NCBI GenBank assembly: GCA_964428485.1
Contig: CAYRYP010000040.1
Span: forward strand, 1 to 13,110
DNA from: CAZPAN01 sp964428485
GTDB taxonomy: Bacteria > Actinomycetota > Coriobacteriia > Coriobacteriales > CADBOM01
Direction: 5' to 3'
DNA length: 13,110 bases
In this document: one piece after another, positions 1-6,360 of the stretch
Layout of the letters: each line of letters begins with the position of its first letter
How positions within the stretch are numbered: position 1 is the first letter of the stretch
The notes under the pieces: generated by a model
What the model was told of the DNA's origin: nothing
The model's input: only the letters and a program-made list of their open reading frames with translations
Database searches by the model: none
Made by a program: the position numbers and the translations under genes

Positions 1-589
1 AGGCCTGCTTGTCCGAACCCATGATGTTGTGATAGACATAGTTGCTCACCACAGCATCGAAGCTTTCGTCCGGGAAGTCGAGCTTCTTAGCGTCCCCATG
101 CTGGAACACGCACCGGGAGCCAACGCCCTCACTGGCAGCGTTTTTCTCGCACATTGCCTGGCTGTAACCGAAATCTGTGCCCCAATAATCAATGCCCGTT
201 ACTTTTGCCTCCGGCCACATCAGGGCTGCCCGGATGCACAAAGGCCCGGAGCCGCAGCCCACTTCCAAAAGCTGTCCCTGCCCGTCAAAATCCAGATGGG
301 AAAGGACGACCATGTGGGTTTGATCCATCATGCCGCCGCCCCCAAAGGCGTACTGTCGCCGTATCCAAGCGCACCACAGAAGCAGCACTAGCAGAACCAC
401 CGCGGCTATCACGAACACCACGCCAAGCACCGTGATATGGAACACCATAAATGACAGCACAGCCAGTACTACGGACAGCGCCAAAAGAGCGCCTACCACA
501 TAGAAAACGGGGTTTGACATCCAGCTCCCGTAATTCTCCCCATGGGTTCCAAGGCGGATCGCTTTTTGCCGGGCTTGATTTTCTTTCAT
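1..589 (-). CDS. Membrane-anchored class I SAM-dependent methyltransferase (partial, C-terminus off the left edge)
   Basis: This is a minus-strand reading frame of 196 codons with no stop before the window edge. An ATG at 589 follows a strong Shine-Dalgarno, AAGGAGAT (597-604), at 7 nt spacing. Residues about 28-50 and 52-75 form two hydrophobic membrane segments, and the catalytic domain follows. Motif I reads LLEVGCGSGPL (about 107-117), followed by an acidic VTGIDYW strand (about 130-136) and a DFPDESFDAVVSN post-motif (about 171-183). Together these are the Rossmann S-adenosylmethionine site of a class I methyltransferase. The substrate cannot be read from the sequence. It lies 19 bp downstream of a small membrane-protein gene on the same strand and probably shares its transcript. 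Codon use looks more Firmicutes-like than the rest of the window, which suggests acquisition. Family assignment is firm; the role is unknown. Confidence 0.85.
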   Translation of the reverse strand, partial: MKENQARQKAIRLGTHGENYGSWMSNPVFYVVGALLALSVVLAVLSFMVFHITVLGVVFVIAAVVLLVLLLWCAWIRRQYAFGGGGMMDQTHMVVLSHLDFDGQGQLLEVGCGSGPLCIRAALMWPEAKVTGIDYWGTDFGYSQAMCEKNAASEGVGSRCVFQHGDAKKLDFPDESFDAVVSNYVYHNIMGSDKQA

Positions 590-608
590 TTGAACCATCT
601 CCTTATCA

Positions 609-1121
609 TCACATTGCTTGCAGTAACAGACACAATCCCGCCTGGGCCGCCGCCATAAGCGGACACAGCAAAAGCGGCCATTGGAGCAGATGCTCCGGCA
701 GAGCGTAGCTCTTCATCCAAGTTTTGAATTCATAACCGGGATGCCCTTCAGTTCCCGGGATTATGAAACGACGTTTCGCTTTCTTCTGTATCAGCCAGAC
801 ATCCAAAACGATCAGATCGCAGAAGTTGATAATCATCCACTGGACATATCCTGTCAGGGCCAGACACCAGAATCCTGTTGTTCCACCCTCCACGGTGCTG
901 ATAGCGCCATAGAGCAGGAGAGGCAGCAACTCCCCAAAGCAGATCCAGAGCCAGTAAAAGCGATTTTCATCCTTTGTCGGTGGTTTTTCCGCAGCCTTGA
1001 TGATGGCGGGCGGATAGCAGGGAAACATCAGCCGGGGCTTATACAGTGCCACCGCTGCGGCGAACAGGTTGAAATAGGCCGCCATGGCTAGCCCGTCCAA
1101 GATGATGCGCGTCCAGTCCAC
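609..1121 (-). CDS. Four-helix integral membrane protein, function unknown
   Basis: The product is a 170-residue hydrophobic protein. I chose the GTG at 1121 because a purine-rich site (AGGTGGAAGG) sits just upstream. The frame stays open to a GTG at 1181, but that codon overlaps the likely promoter and operator. Four probable membrane helices lie at about residues 6-27, 55-76, 84-110 and 145-168. A basic loop (QKKAKRRF, about 112-119) follows helix three and is probably cytoplasmic. I do not recognise a named family. It is the first gene of a two-gene unit with the membrane-anchored methyltransferase, so both products may work at the membrane. The metal-repressor-like palindrome upstream hints at a metal- or iron-responsive role, but that is inference only. 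Confidence 0.65.
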   Translation of the reverse strand: MDWTRIILDGLAMAAYFNLFAAAVALYKPRLMFPCYPPAIIKAAEKPPTKDENRFYWLWICFGELLPLLLYGAISTVEGGTTGFWCLALTGYVQWMIINFCDLIVLDVWLIQKKAKRRFIIPGTEGHPGYEFKTWMKSYALPEHLLQWPLLLCPLMAAAQAGLCLLLQAM

Positions 1122-1153
1122 GTCCAGCCCTTCCACCTGTGAGCAAATCAGAC

Positions 1154-1178
1154 AGTTAGTATAAGCTAACTTATTATA
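1154..1178 (-). promoter_or_regulatory. Candidate promoter -10 with an overlapping DtxR/IdeR-like palindrome
   Basis: Reading the minus strand, a perfect TATAAT lies at 1178-1173. It is followed at once by the palindrome AGTTAG-N6-CTAACT (1154-1171), which would cover the transcription start. Aligned with the DtxR/IdeR 19-bp consensus, positions 1156-1174 match at 13 of 19 places. No good -35 is visible. A repressor bound here would block the membrane-protein/methyltransferase operon. The regulator identity is inferred. Confidence 0.5.
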
Positions 1179-1297
1179 CACAGCTATCTTCGGGTTACTA
1201 CGTCTCTACCGTCGATCTTAATGGGGCTACAATTGGGCTGGTATAGCGCCCAGAAGGGCAAGGCGTTTCGCTGTCGGGCTGTTCAGGATGTGATCGA

Positions 1298-2002
1298 TTG
1301 TCTGTTTTCGATGCTGCGGTTGCCGAGGCAAAAGAGGTTGGCCTCGAGCTGCGATCCAACCCCGATGGAGTCGTCCTCTGTGGGGATGGCATGGAACTTG
1401 TCGCCAGTCTCGATCACATGACACCCCGTCTCAGACGTGACAGGCTAGCGTGCGAGCTCTTGGTGCGAGCGGCCAAGGTGAATGTCAAAGATGGGCAGGC
1501 CCCGACGGCGGTCGATGCCACTGCAGGGCTCGGGGAGGATTCCCTGTTGCTTGCCGCCGCCGGTTTCGAGGTGACGCTTCTCGAGCACGACCCATTGATA
1601 TATGTGCTGCTGGCTTCGGCGCTAGATCGCGCCCGCACCTCTGATGATCTCCACAACGCTGCGGCGCGTATGTCCGCGTCGCTTCGCGACAGCATCGAGG
1701 CACTGTTGGAGATGCGTGACTCCGGGATGCGGCCAGACGTGGTCTACCTCGACCCCATGTTCCCTGAGCGTGCGAAGAGCGCCGCGGTCAAGAAGAAATT
1801 TCAGCTCCTCCACCGCATCGAGAGGCCGTGCCAGGACGAAGACTCGCTCATGAGGGCCGCCATCGCCTGCGAACCTCGCAAGATCGTCGTGAAGCGTCCG
1901 GCCAAGGGGCCGTGTCTTGCGGGGGTCAGGCCCTCTTACTCGCTTGCGGGAAAGTCGGTGCGCTACGACGTAATAGTGCCGGCCAACGGGATCAGGATCT
2001 AG
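1298..2002 (+). CDS. rsmJ: RsmJ-family 16S rRNA (guanine-N2) methyltransferase
   Basis: The protein has 234 residues. RsmJ transfers a methyl group from S-adenosylmethionine to a guanine of 16S rRNA (G1516 in E. coli). Family motifs appear in order: VDATAGLGEDS (72-82), the glycine-rich cofactor loop; VTLLEHDP (92-99), with the acidic ribose-binding position; DVVYLDPMFPERAKSAAVKK (147-166), the catalytic-loop signature typical of RsmJ; VVKRPAKGP (197-205); and GKSVRYDV (218-225). The start is a TTG behind a weak AGGAT site. There is an in-frame stop at 1244-1246 and no ATG or GTG between it and the TTG, so a longer native start is unlikely. The gene stands alone. It directly abuts the presumed foreign segment on the left, so its promoter region may have been replaced at the junction. 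Confidence 0.85.
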   Translation: MSVFDAAVAEAKEVGLELRSNPDGVVLCGDGMELVASLDHMTPRLRRDRLACELLVRAAKVNVKDGQAPTAVDATAGLGEDSLLLAAAGFEVTLLEHDPLIYVLLASALDRARTSDDLHNAAARMSASLRDSIEALLEMRDSGMRPDVVYLDPMFPERAKSAAVKKKFQLLHRIERPCQDEDSLMRAAIACEPRKIVVKRPAKGPCLAGVRPSYSLAGKSVRYDVIVPANGIRI

Positions 2003-2022
2003 TGTTTGGGCCTGTTTGGGCC
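2003..2022 (+). repeat. Perfect tandem duplication of a 10-bp unit
   Basis: The unit TGTTTGGGCC occurs twice head to tail, starting on the base after the rsmJ stop codon. It contains GGCC and could form only a very short stem. It does not look like an intrinsic terminator because no T run follows. It may be a replication-slippage scar. Confidence 0.85.
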
Positions 2023-2086
2023 AATAGTCAATAAAGAACGCCTAACGTTGCTTGTACAACACGAGTAATTTTCTACCGTACGCTGA

Positions 2087-2114
2087 TACCGCAAACACTA
2101 TTCTGCATGCGGTA
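2087..2114. repeat. Inverted repeat TACCGCA-N14-TGCGGTA
   Basis: Seven-base-pair perfect arms (2087-2093 and 2108-2114) are separated by 14 nt in the rsmJ-hdrC intergenic region, just upstream of the candidate hdr -35. There is no T tail, so an operator is more likely than a terminator. The binding protein is unknown. Confidence 0.5.
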
Positions 2115-2121
2115 GCTAGAC

Positions 2122-2150
2122 TTGAGAACCATCTTACGATAGGGGATACT
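2122..2150 (+). promoter_or_regulatory. Candidate sigma-70-type promoter of the hdr-flx operon
   Basis: TTGAGA (2122-2127) and GATACT (2145-2150) are separated by exactly 17 bp. The hexamers match the housekeeping consensus at 5 of 6 and 4 of 6 positions. It is the best promoter I see between rsmJ and hdrC, and it would give a leader of about 165 nt before the hdrC start. Confidence 0.5.
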
Positions 2151-2152
2151 TC

Positions 2153-2170
2153 TATCCTTATAGTAGGATA
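2153..2170. promoter_or_regulatory. Palindrome TATCC-N8-GGATA over the predicted hdr transcription start
   Basis: The arms are 2153-2157 and 2166-2170 with 8 nt between them, beginning 3 bp after the candidate -10. A further GGATA at 2144-2148 makes a second, shorter inverted pair with the left arm. The position suits a repressor site. The spacing and arms equal the published E. coli HipB operator consensus, but the local hipBA promoter lacks this motif, so the true binder is uncertain. Confidence 0.45.
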
Positions 2171-2188
2171 ATCATTTGTTTCGCCCTG

Positions 2189-2214
2189 CGAGCCGAACGC
2201 TTTGTTCGCGCTCG
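2189..2214 (+). other. Leader hairpin upstream of hdrC
   Basis: CGAGCCGAAC (2189-2198) pairs with GTTCG-C-GCTCG (2204-2214) to give a 10-bp stem with one bulged C and a 5-nt loop. It lies about 110 nt before the hdrC start codon inside the predicted leader. No T run follows, so it may act in mRNA stability or regulation rather than termination. Confidence 0.5.
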
Positions 2215-2321
2215 AGGTCCAACGTGGGGGTTGGGGGGCGGAGCTCCAAGCATGGCCTCGGGTTAACCGATCCGGTGTTCACCCATATACTCATGGCCCT
2301 GGAAAGTGTGAAAGGAGTTCA

Positions 2322-2903
2322 ATGAGCACGGTTAATCTATCGGAGACCTCCGCTGAGTCGATCGCCAAGGCGAATCGCATAGCTGACAAGGCGGGCGTCA
2401 ATCTCCGCGACTGCTATCAGTGCGGGAAATGCTCGGCCGGATGTCCCATGGCAGATGGGATGGACTATCCGCCGCAGCAGATAATCCACATGTTGCAGAT
2501 GGGGTTCGCAGACAAGGCCCTCTCGGCGCGCTCGCCATGGCTCTGCGTGCAGTGCTCGACCTGCTCGTCGAGGTGCCCTCAGAACATCGAGGTCACCGAC
2601 CTGATGAAGCAGGTGCGCAGGATGTCGCATGAGGAGGGGCGCAACGTCGTCCCGGAGAGCGAGAAGTTCGAGAACCTCTTCATCGCCGGCGTCCGCTCCA
2701 AGGGAAAGTCGAACGAGCAGTATCTGGCGGCCAAGTACAACTTCGCATCGGGGCATCTGATGCAAGACGTTGCCCACGCCCCAAAGATGGTCGCCAAGGG
2801 CATGATCGGTATCGCGGCTCACTCCTCAAAGAACCCGTCGGCTGTCAAGCGACTCGTGGACAGGTGCGCTGAGATGCCAGAGCCAGAGGAAGGTGGGCGC
2901 TGA
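2322..2903 (+). CDS. hdrC: Heterodisulfide reductase subunit C (HdrC), two 4Fe-4S clusters
   Basis: HdrC relays electrons from the flavoprotein HdrA to the disulfide-reducing HdrB. The 193-residue protein shows two classic CxxCxxCxxxCP motifs: C31, C34, C37, C41 (CYQCGKCSAGCP) and C75, C78, C81, C85 (CVQCSTCSSRCP). The length is usual for soluble HdrC, and there is no membrane segment, unlike HdrE-type partners. I chose the ATG at 2322 because AAAGGAG (2311-2317) lies just before it. The frame is open about 120 nt further upstream, but that part has low-complexity, non-family sequence. It is the first gene of the operon, and its TGA overlaps the hdrB ATG by one base (TGATG), so translation is coupled. 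Assignment is confident. Confidence 0.93.
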   Translation: MSTVNLSETSAESIAKANRIADKAGVNLRDCYQCGKCSAGCPMADGMDYPPQQIIHMLQMGFADKALSARSPWLCVQCSTCSSRCPQNIEVTDLMKQVRRMSHEEGRNVVPESEKFENLFIAGVRSKGKSNEQYLAAKYNFASGHLMQDVAHAPKMVAKGMIGIAAHSSKNPSAVKRLVDRCAEMPEPEEGGR

Positions 2904-3838
2904 TGTCGAAGAGCTACTCCTATTTCCCTGGCTGCTCGTTACAGGCAGTGGGGACCTCCTATGCCGAGTCGATCGGCTACCTGTCGAACAAGATCGATCT
3001 CGACCTCATCGAGATCGACGACTGGAACTGCTGCGGCACCTCGGCTGCCAGCATCACCAGCGATAATCTCATGTACGCGTTGCCGGCCCGCAGCCTCGCC
3101 CTGAGCGAGCAGCAGAACCCTGGCATGGACGTCGTGGCCCCCTGCACCGGATGCTATATTTCGCTCAAGAGGGCCGTAGCGTGGACGCGCGAGGACGAAG
3201 AGCATCGCAAGCACGTCTCCGATCTCATCGAGATGGACTATCAAGCTCAGGTCGACGTCAAGAGCCTCCTCGAGATCATGATCGAGCCCGACGTCACCGA
3301 GAGCATCATGGCCAACCTTGAGAAGTCGCTAGGCGGTATGAAGGTGGCCTGTTACTACGGTTGCGCTCAGGTGCGCCCCGAGGCTGTCGCGCAGTTCGAC
3401 GACCCTGAGAACCCCACCCGCATGGAGGAGCTTCTCAACGCCGCCGGCGCGGAGTGCGTCGACTGGAGTTTCAAGACCGAGTGCTGCGGAGCGTCCAACC
3501 ACGTGGTTTCACCTAAGATCGCCCGCAACGCCGCCGAGCGCATTCTCAGGAACGCTAAGGCCAACGGCGCCGAGTGCATCGCCACCTCGTGTCCGCTGTG
3601 CTGGATGAACCTCGATATGCGTGAGCCGCAGATCAACTCCGAGCATGGTACCGACTACAACATGCCCGTCTACTACTTCACCGAGCTTCTGGCCCTGGCA
3701 TGCGGCGCTACCCCGCAGCAGTGCGGTATCCAGCGTCACTTCATACCCGCAGTCGATTATGTCACGGGACGTCTGGCTCCGCTTGAGCCCGCTGAGCAGC
3801 CCGAGCCGGCTGCAGCAGTGCAAGGGGAGGTGGACTAG
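2903..3838 (+). CDS. hdrB: Heterodisulfide reductase subunit B (HdrB), two CCG domains
   Basis: HdrB carries the active-site non-cubane iron-sulfur clusters that reduce a disulfide. Both cysteine-rich CCG signatures are complete in this 311-residue protein. The first has C11, C43-C44, C81 and C84; the second has C154, C194-C195, C230 and C233. Spacing agrees with the CX31-39CCX35-36CxxC family rule (here 31/36 and 39/34). This completeness argues for a catalytically competent subunit rather than a degenerate copy. The C-terminal 20 or so residues are Pro/Glu/Ala-rich and probably disordered. In methanogens the substrate is CoM-S-S-CoB; in bacteria with Flx-Hdr it is not settled. The stop at 3838 directly abuts the hdrA start, and GGGGAGG just upstream serves as its ribosome site. 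Confidence 0.93.
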   Translation: MSKSYSYFPGCSLQAVGTSYAESIGYLSNKIDLDLIEIDDWNCCGTSAASITSDNLMYALPARSLALSEQQNPGMDVVAPCTGCYISLKRAVAWTREDEEHRKHVSDLIEMDYQAQVDVKSLLEIMIEPDVTESIMANLEKSLGGMKVACYYGCAQVRPEAVAQFDDPENPTRMEELLNAAGAECVDWSFKTECCGASNHVVSPKIARNAAERILRNAKANGAECIATSCPLCWMNLDMREPQINSEHGTDYNMPVYYFTELLALACGATPQQCGIQRHFIPAVDYVTGRLAPLEPAEQPEPAAAVQGEVD

Positions 3839-5824
3839 ATGAGCAGAATCGGAGTGTTCGTCTGCCAGTGCGGCAGCAACATCGGCGGCGTGGTGGACTG
3901 CCAGGAGGTTGCCGAGTTCGCATCGACTCTTCCCAACGTGGTGCATGTGGAGAACAACAAATACACGTGCTCCGATCCCGGCCAGGCGCAGATCATCGAC
4001 GCCATCGTCGATCACAAGCTCGACAGAATAGTTGTTGCGGCCTGCTCACCCTCGATGCACGAGCAGACCTGGCAGAATCTTCTCTCCAAGACCACGGTCA
4101 ACCCTTACATGCTTGAGGTTGCCAACCTTCGCGAGCAGTGTTCCTGGGTCCACACCGACAAGAAGCAAGCCACCGACAAGGCCAAGGATCTCGTGAAGAT
4201 GGCCGTGGCCAAGGTCGACCGCAACACACCGCTTTTCACCGAGCAGATTCCCGTGCACAAGCGCGCGCTCGTCGTAGGCGGTGGCATCGCCGGCATGCAG
4301 GCGGCACTGGACATCGCCGATGCGGGATATCAGGTCACTGTTGTCGAGCGCAACGGCACCATCGGCGGCAAGATGCCCAGGCTCGACAAGACTTTCCCGA
4401 CGATGGACTGCTCGGCGTGCATCTGCACGCCCAAGATGTCCGAGGTTGGCAAACATCCCAACATCACCGTCAAGGTCCTCTCCGAGGTCGAGAAAGTCGA
4501 TGGTTACGTCGGTAACTTCGAGGTCACCATCCGCGAGCACGCCAAGTACGTGGACTTTGACCTATGCACCGGATGTGGGCTTTGCACCACCAAGTGCCCC
4601 ACCAAGAAGATCCCCAGCGAGTGGGACGAGGGCATGGCTATGCGCCCTGCGATCTACAAGGTGTTCGAGCAGGCGGTTCCCTCCAAGCCGGTTATCGACC
4701 CCGAGCACTGCCGTAAGCTCCTCGATGGCAAGTGCGGCGTGTGCGCGAAGATCTGCCCCACGGGCGCGATCCGCTACGACGACGAGGACAAGGTGACCAC
4801 CGAGACCTACGGTGCGGTCATACTCGCCACCGGATACGAGCTCATCGAGTGGCAGAAGATCTATCCGGAGTACGGCGGAGGAGCCTACCCGGACGTCATC
4901 GACGGCCTCAAGTTCGAGAGGCTCGTCAACGCCTCCGGCCCCACCGAGGGCCATATCCAGCGCCCCTCTGACGGCAAGGAGCCCAAGAGCGTCGTCATCA
5001 TCAAGTGTGTCGGCAGCAGGGATCCGCACAAGGGCAAGGCGTACTGTTCGCGCACATGCTGCATGTACGGCGCCAAGCACGCCCATCAATATCTCGAAAA
5101 GGTGCCCGACGGCAGGTGCTACGTGTTCTACATGGACGTGCGCACCCCGGGTAAGCGCTACGACGAGTTCTACATGCAGTCCAAGAATGACGGCGTGATG
5201 TACCTCCGCGGCCGCGTGAGCAAGATCTATCAGGAGGGCGACCACCTGGTGGTCCTTGGAAATGACACCGTCTCCGGTGAGAACGTGAGCGTCGACGCCG
5301 ACATGGTGGTGCTCGAGACCGCGATGGTGCCCTCGCCGGGTGCCAGGCAGACCGCGATGCTCTTTGGGGTGCAGTGCGACGAGGACGACTGGATCACTGA
5401 GGCGCATCCCAAGCTCCGTCCGGTCGAGACGGCCTCCAGGGGCATCTTCCTCGCCGGCGCCGCGCAGGGCCCCAAGGACATTCCTGACACGGTTGCCCAG
5501 GCAGGTGCCGCGGCGGCCAAGGTCATTATCATGTTTGCTCACGACACGTTGGAGTCCAACCCGCAGATCAGCCACGTCGACATCTCCAAGTGCTCCGGAT
5601 GCGGTACGTGCGTCGGCGTCTGCCCGTATGGCGCGCTCAGTCTGGTGGAGAAGGATCTCCGTGAGAACTCCGTATGGAACACCAGGACGATATGCGAGGT
5701 TAACTCGGCGCTCTGTCAGGGCTGCGGCGCGTGCGCTGCGGCATGCAGACCCGGTGCCCTCGATCTGCTGGGATACACCGACGAGTCGATAATGAGGGAG
5801 GTCGACGCCCTATGCCAATGGTAG
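3839..5824 (+). CDS. hdrA: Heterodisulfide reductase subunit A (HdrA), FAD and multi-4Fe-4S electron-bifurcation subunit
   Basis: HdrA holds the FAD where Hdr complexes split electron pairs between ferredoxin and the disulfide branch. The 661-residue protein shows an N-terminal domain with CQCGSNIGG (9-17); a dinucleotide-binding VVGGGIAGM (145-153); the flavin-domain segment GKMPRLDKTFPTMDCSACIC (177-196), whose cysteines are typical of HdrA; an inserted ferredoxin domain with C243, C246, C249, C253 and C291, C299, C302, C306; a second flavin-domain stretch with ATGYE (330-334) and GIFLAGAAQGPKDIP; and a C-terminal two-cluster ferredoxin with C585, C588, C591, C595 and C626, C629, C632, C636. 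Length and order match soluble full-length HdrA. It immediately follows hdrB with no gap and overlaps flxD by 13 nt. Assignment is firm; bifurcation in this organism is inferred from the family. Confidence 0.95.
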   Translation: MSRIGVFVCQCGSNIGGVVDCQEVAEFASTLPNVVHVENNKYTCSDPGQAQIIDAIVDHKLDRIVVAACSPSMHEQTWQNLLSKTTVNPYMLEVANLREQCSWVHTDKKQATDKAKDLVKMAVAKVDRNTPLFTEQIPVHKRALVVGGGIAGMQAALDIADAGYQVTVVERNGTIGGKMPRLDKTFPTMDCSACICTPKMSEVGKHPNITVKVLSEVEKVDGYVGNFEVTIREHAKYVDFDLCTGCGLCTTKCPTKKIPSEWDEGMAMRPAIYKVFEQAVPSKPVIDPEHCRKLLDGKCGVCAKICPTGAIRYDDEDKVTTETYGAVILATGYELIEWQKIYPEYGGGAYPDVIDGLKFERLVNASGPTEGHIQRPSDGKEPKSVVIIKCVGSRDPHKGKAYCSRTCCMYGAKHAHQYLEKVPDGRCYVFYMDVRTPGKRYDEFYMQSKNDGVMYLRGRVSKIYQEGDHLVVLGNDTVSGENVSVDADMVVLETAMVPSPGARQTAMLFGVQCDEDDWITEAHPKLRPVETASRGIFLAGAAQGPKDIPDTVAQAGAAAAKVIIMFAHDTLESNPQISHVDISKCSGCGTCVGVCPYGALSLVEKDLRENSVWNTRTICEVNSALCQGCGACAAACRPGALDLLGYTDESIMREVDALCQW

Positions 5825-6360
5825 AGACATCCGAGGCCAGCCAGGAGGCAACTGGGACGTTCGAGCCCAAGATCCTCGCCTTCACCTGCAAGTGGTGCAC
5901 CTATGCCGGTGCCGACCTCGCGGGCCTCAACCGAATGAAATACCCGGCGGACATCCGCCTTCTCCGCGTGCCGTGCTCCGGCCGCGTCAATCCGCAGTAC
6001 GTGCTCGAGGCACTTCAGCGCGGATGCGACGGTGTCATCGTGTGCGGCTGCCATCCCGGCGACTGCCACTATGCCACGGGCAACTACTACGCCAAGCGCC
6101 GCATGATGATCTACAAGAGGATGCTGGAGTACATCGGCCTCGAGCCCGACCGCTTTCAGATCAAGTGGATCTCCGGTGCAGAGGCGGGTAAGTTCCGCGA
6201 CACGATGATCGAGTTCTGCGGACGCATCACCGAGCTCGGTCCGATCCAGAACGACTTCAAGCTCGGTGAGTCGCTCGCCTCCGGTGTGCTCGGTACCGGA
6301 AAGGCCGCGCGCCCGGGCGAGATGGCGCCCGCAGCCGAGGGCGAAGGGGGTGAGGAGTAG
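5812..6360 (+). CDS. flxD: MvhD/FlxD-family iron-sulfur linker subunit
   Basis: MvhD-family proteins connect an electron-input module to HdrA through a [2Fe-2S] cluster. The 182-residue protein keeps the family core FTCKWCTYAGADLAG (24-38), RVPCSGRVNP (52-61) and IVCGCHPGDCHYATGN (76-91), with cysteines 26, 29, 55, 72, 78, 80 and 85 as candidate ligands. A Gly/Ala/Glu-rich tail (about 155-182) looks disordered. I chose the ATG at 5812 because GGGAGG lies about 10 nt upstream; the ATG at 5818 is an alternative two codons on. The start lies inside hdrA. With no hydrogenase large subunit nearby and Flx genes downstream, it should be the FlxD of an NAD(P)H-driven complex rather than a hydrogenase linker. 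Confidence 0.9.
   Translation: MPMVETSEASQEATGTFEPKILAFTCKWCTYAGADLAGLNRMKYPADIRLLRVPCSGRVNPQYVLEALQRGCDGVIVCGCHPGDCHYATGNYYAKRRMMIYKRMLEYIGLEPDRFQIKWISGAEAGKFRDTMIEFCGRITELGPIQNDFKLGESLASGVLGTGKAARPGEMAPAAEGEGGEE

Noticed and set aside
29..1091. Plus-strand open frames over the methyltransferase and membrane-protein genes
   Set aside because: The minus strand carries clear methyltransferase motifs, membrane helices and a strong Shine-Dalgarno; the plus frames do not resemble real proteins.
2176..2184. TTGTTTCGC 9-mer shared with the nifJ upstream region (11598-11606), suggesting co-regulation
   Set aside because: A shared 9-mer between two regions of 300-400 bp is expected about once in a few such comparisons by chance, and the surrounding arrangement differs.
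2226..2241. Possible G-quadruplex (GGGGGTTGGGGGGCGG)
   Set aside because: It has only two long G runs and one short one. Four tracts of three need very short or missing loops, so it is not convincing.
2202..2321. 40-codon N-terminal extension of HdrC
   Set aside because: The extension overlaps the leader hairpin and G-rich tract, has no family similarity, and a good ribosome site precedes the internal ATG at 2322.
4562..5575. Long minus-strand open frame (337 codons) antisense to hdrA
   Set aside because: It is a shadow of the GC-rich hdrA codons. The translation is His/Val/Leu/Asp-rich with no recognisable domain.
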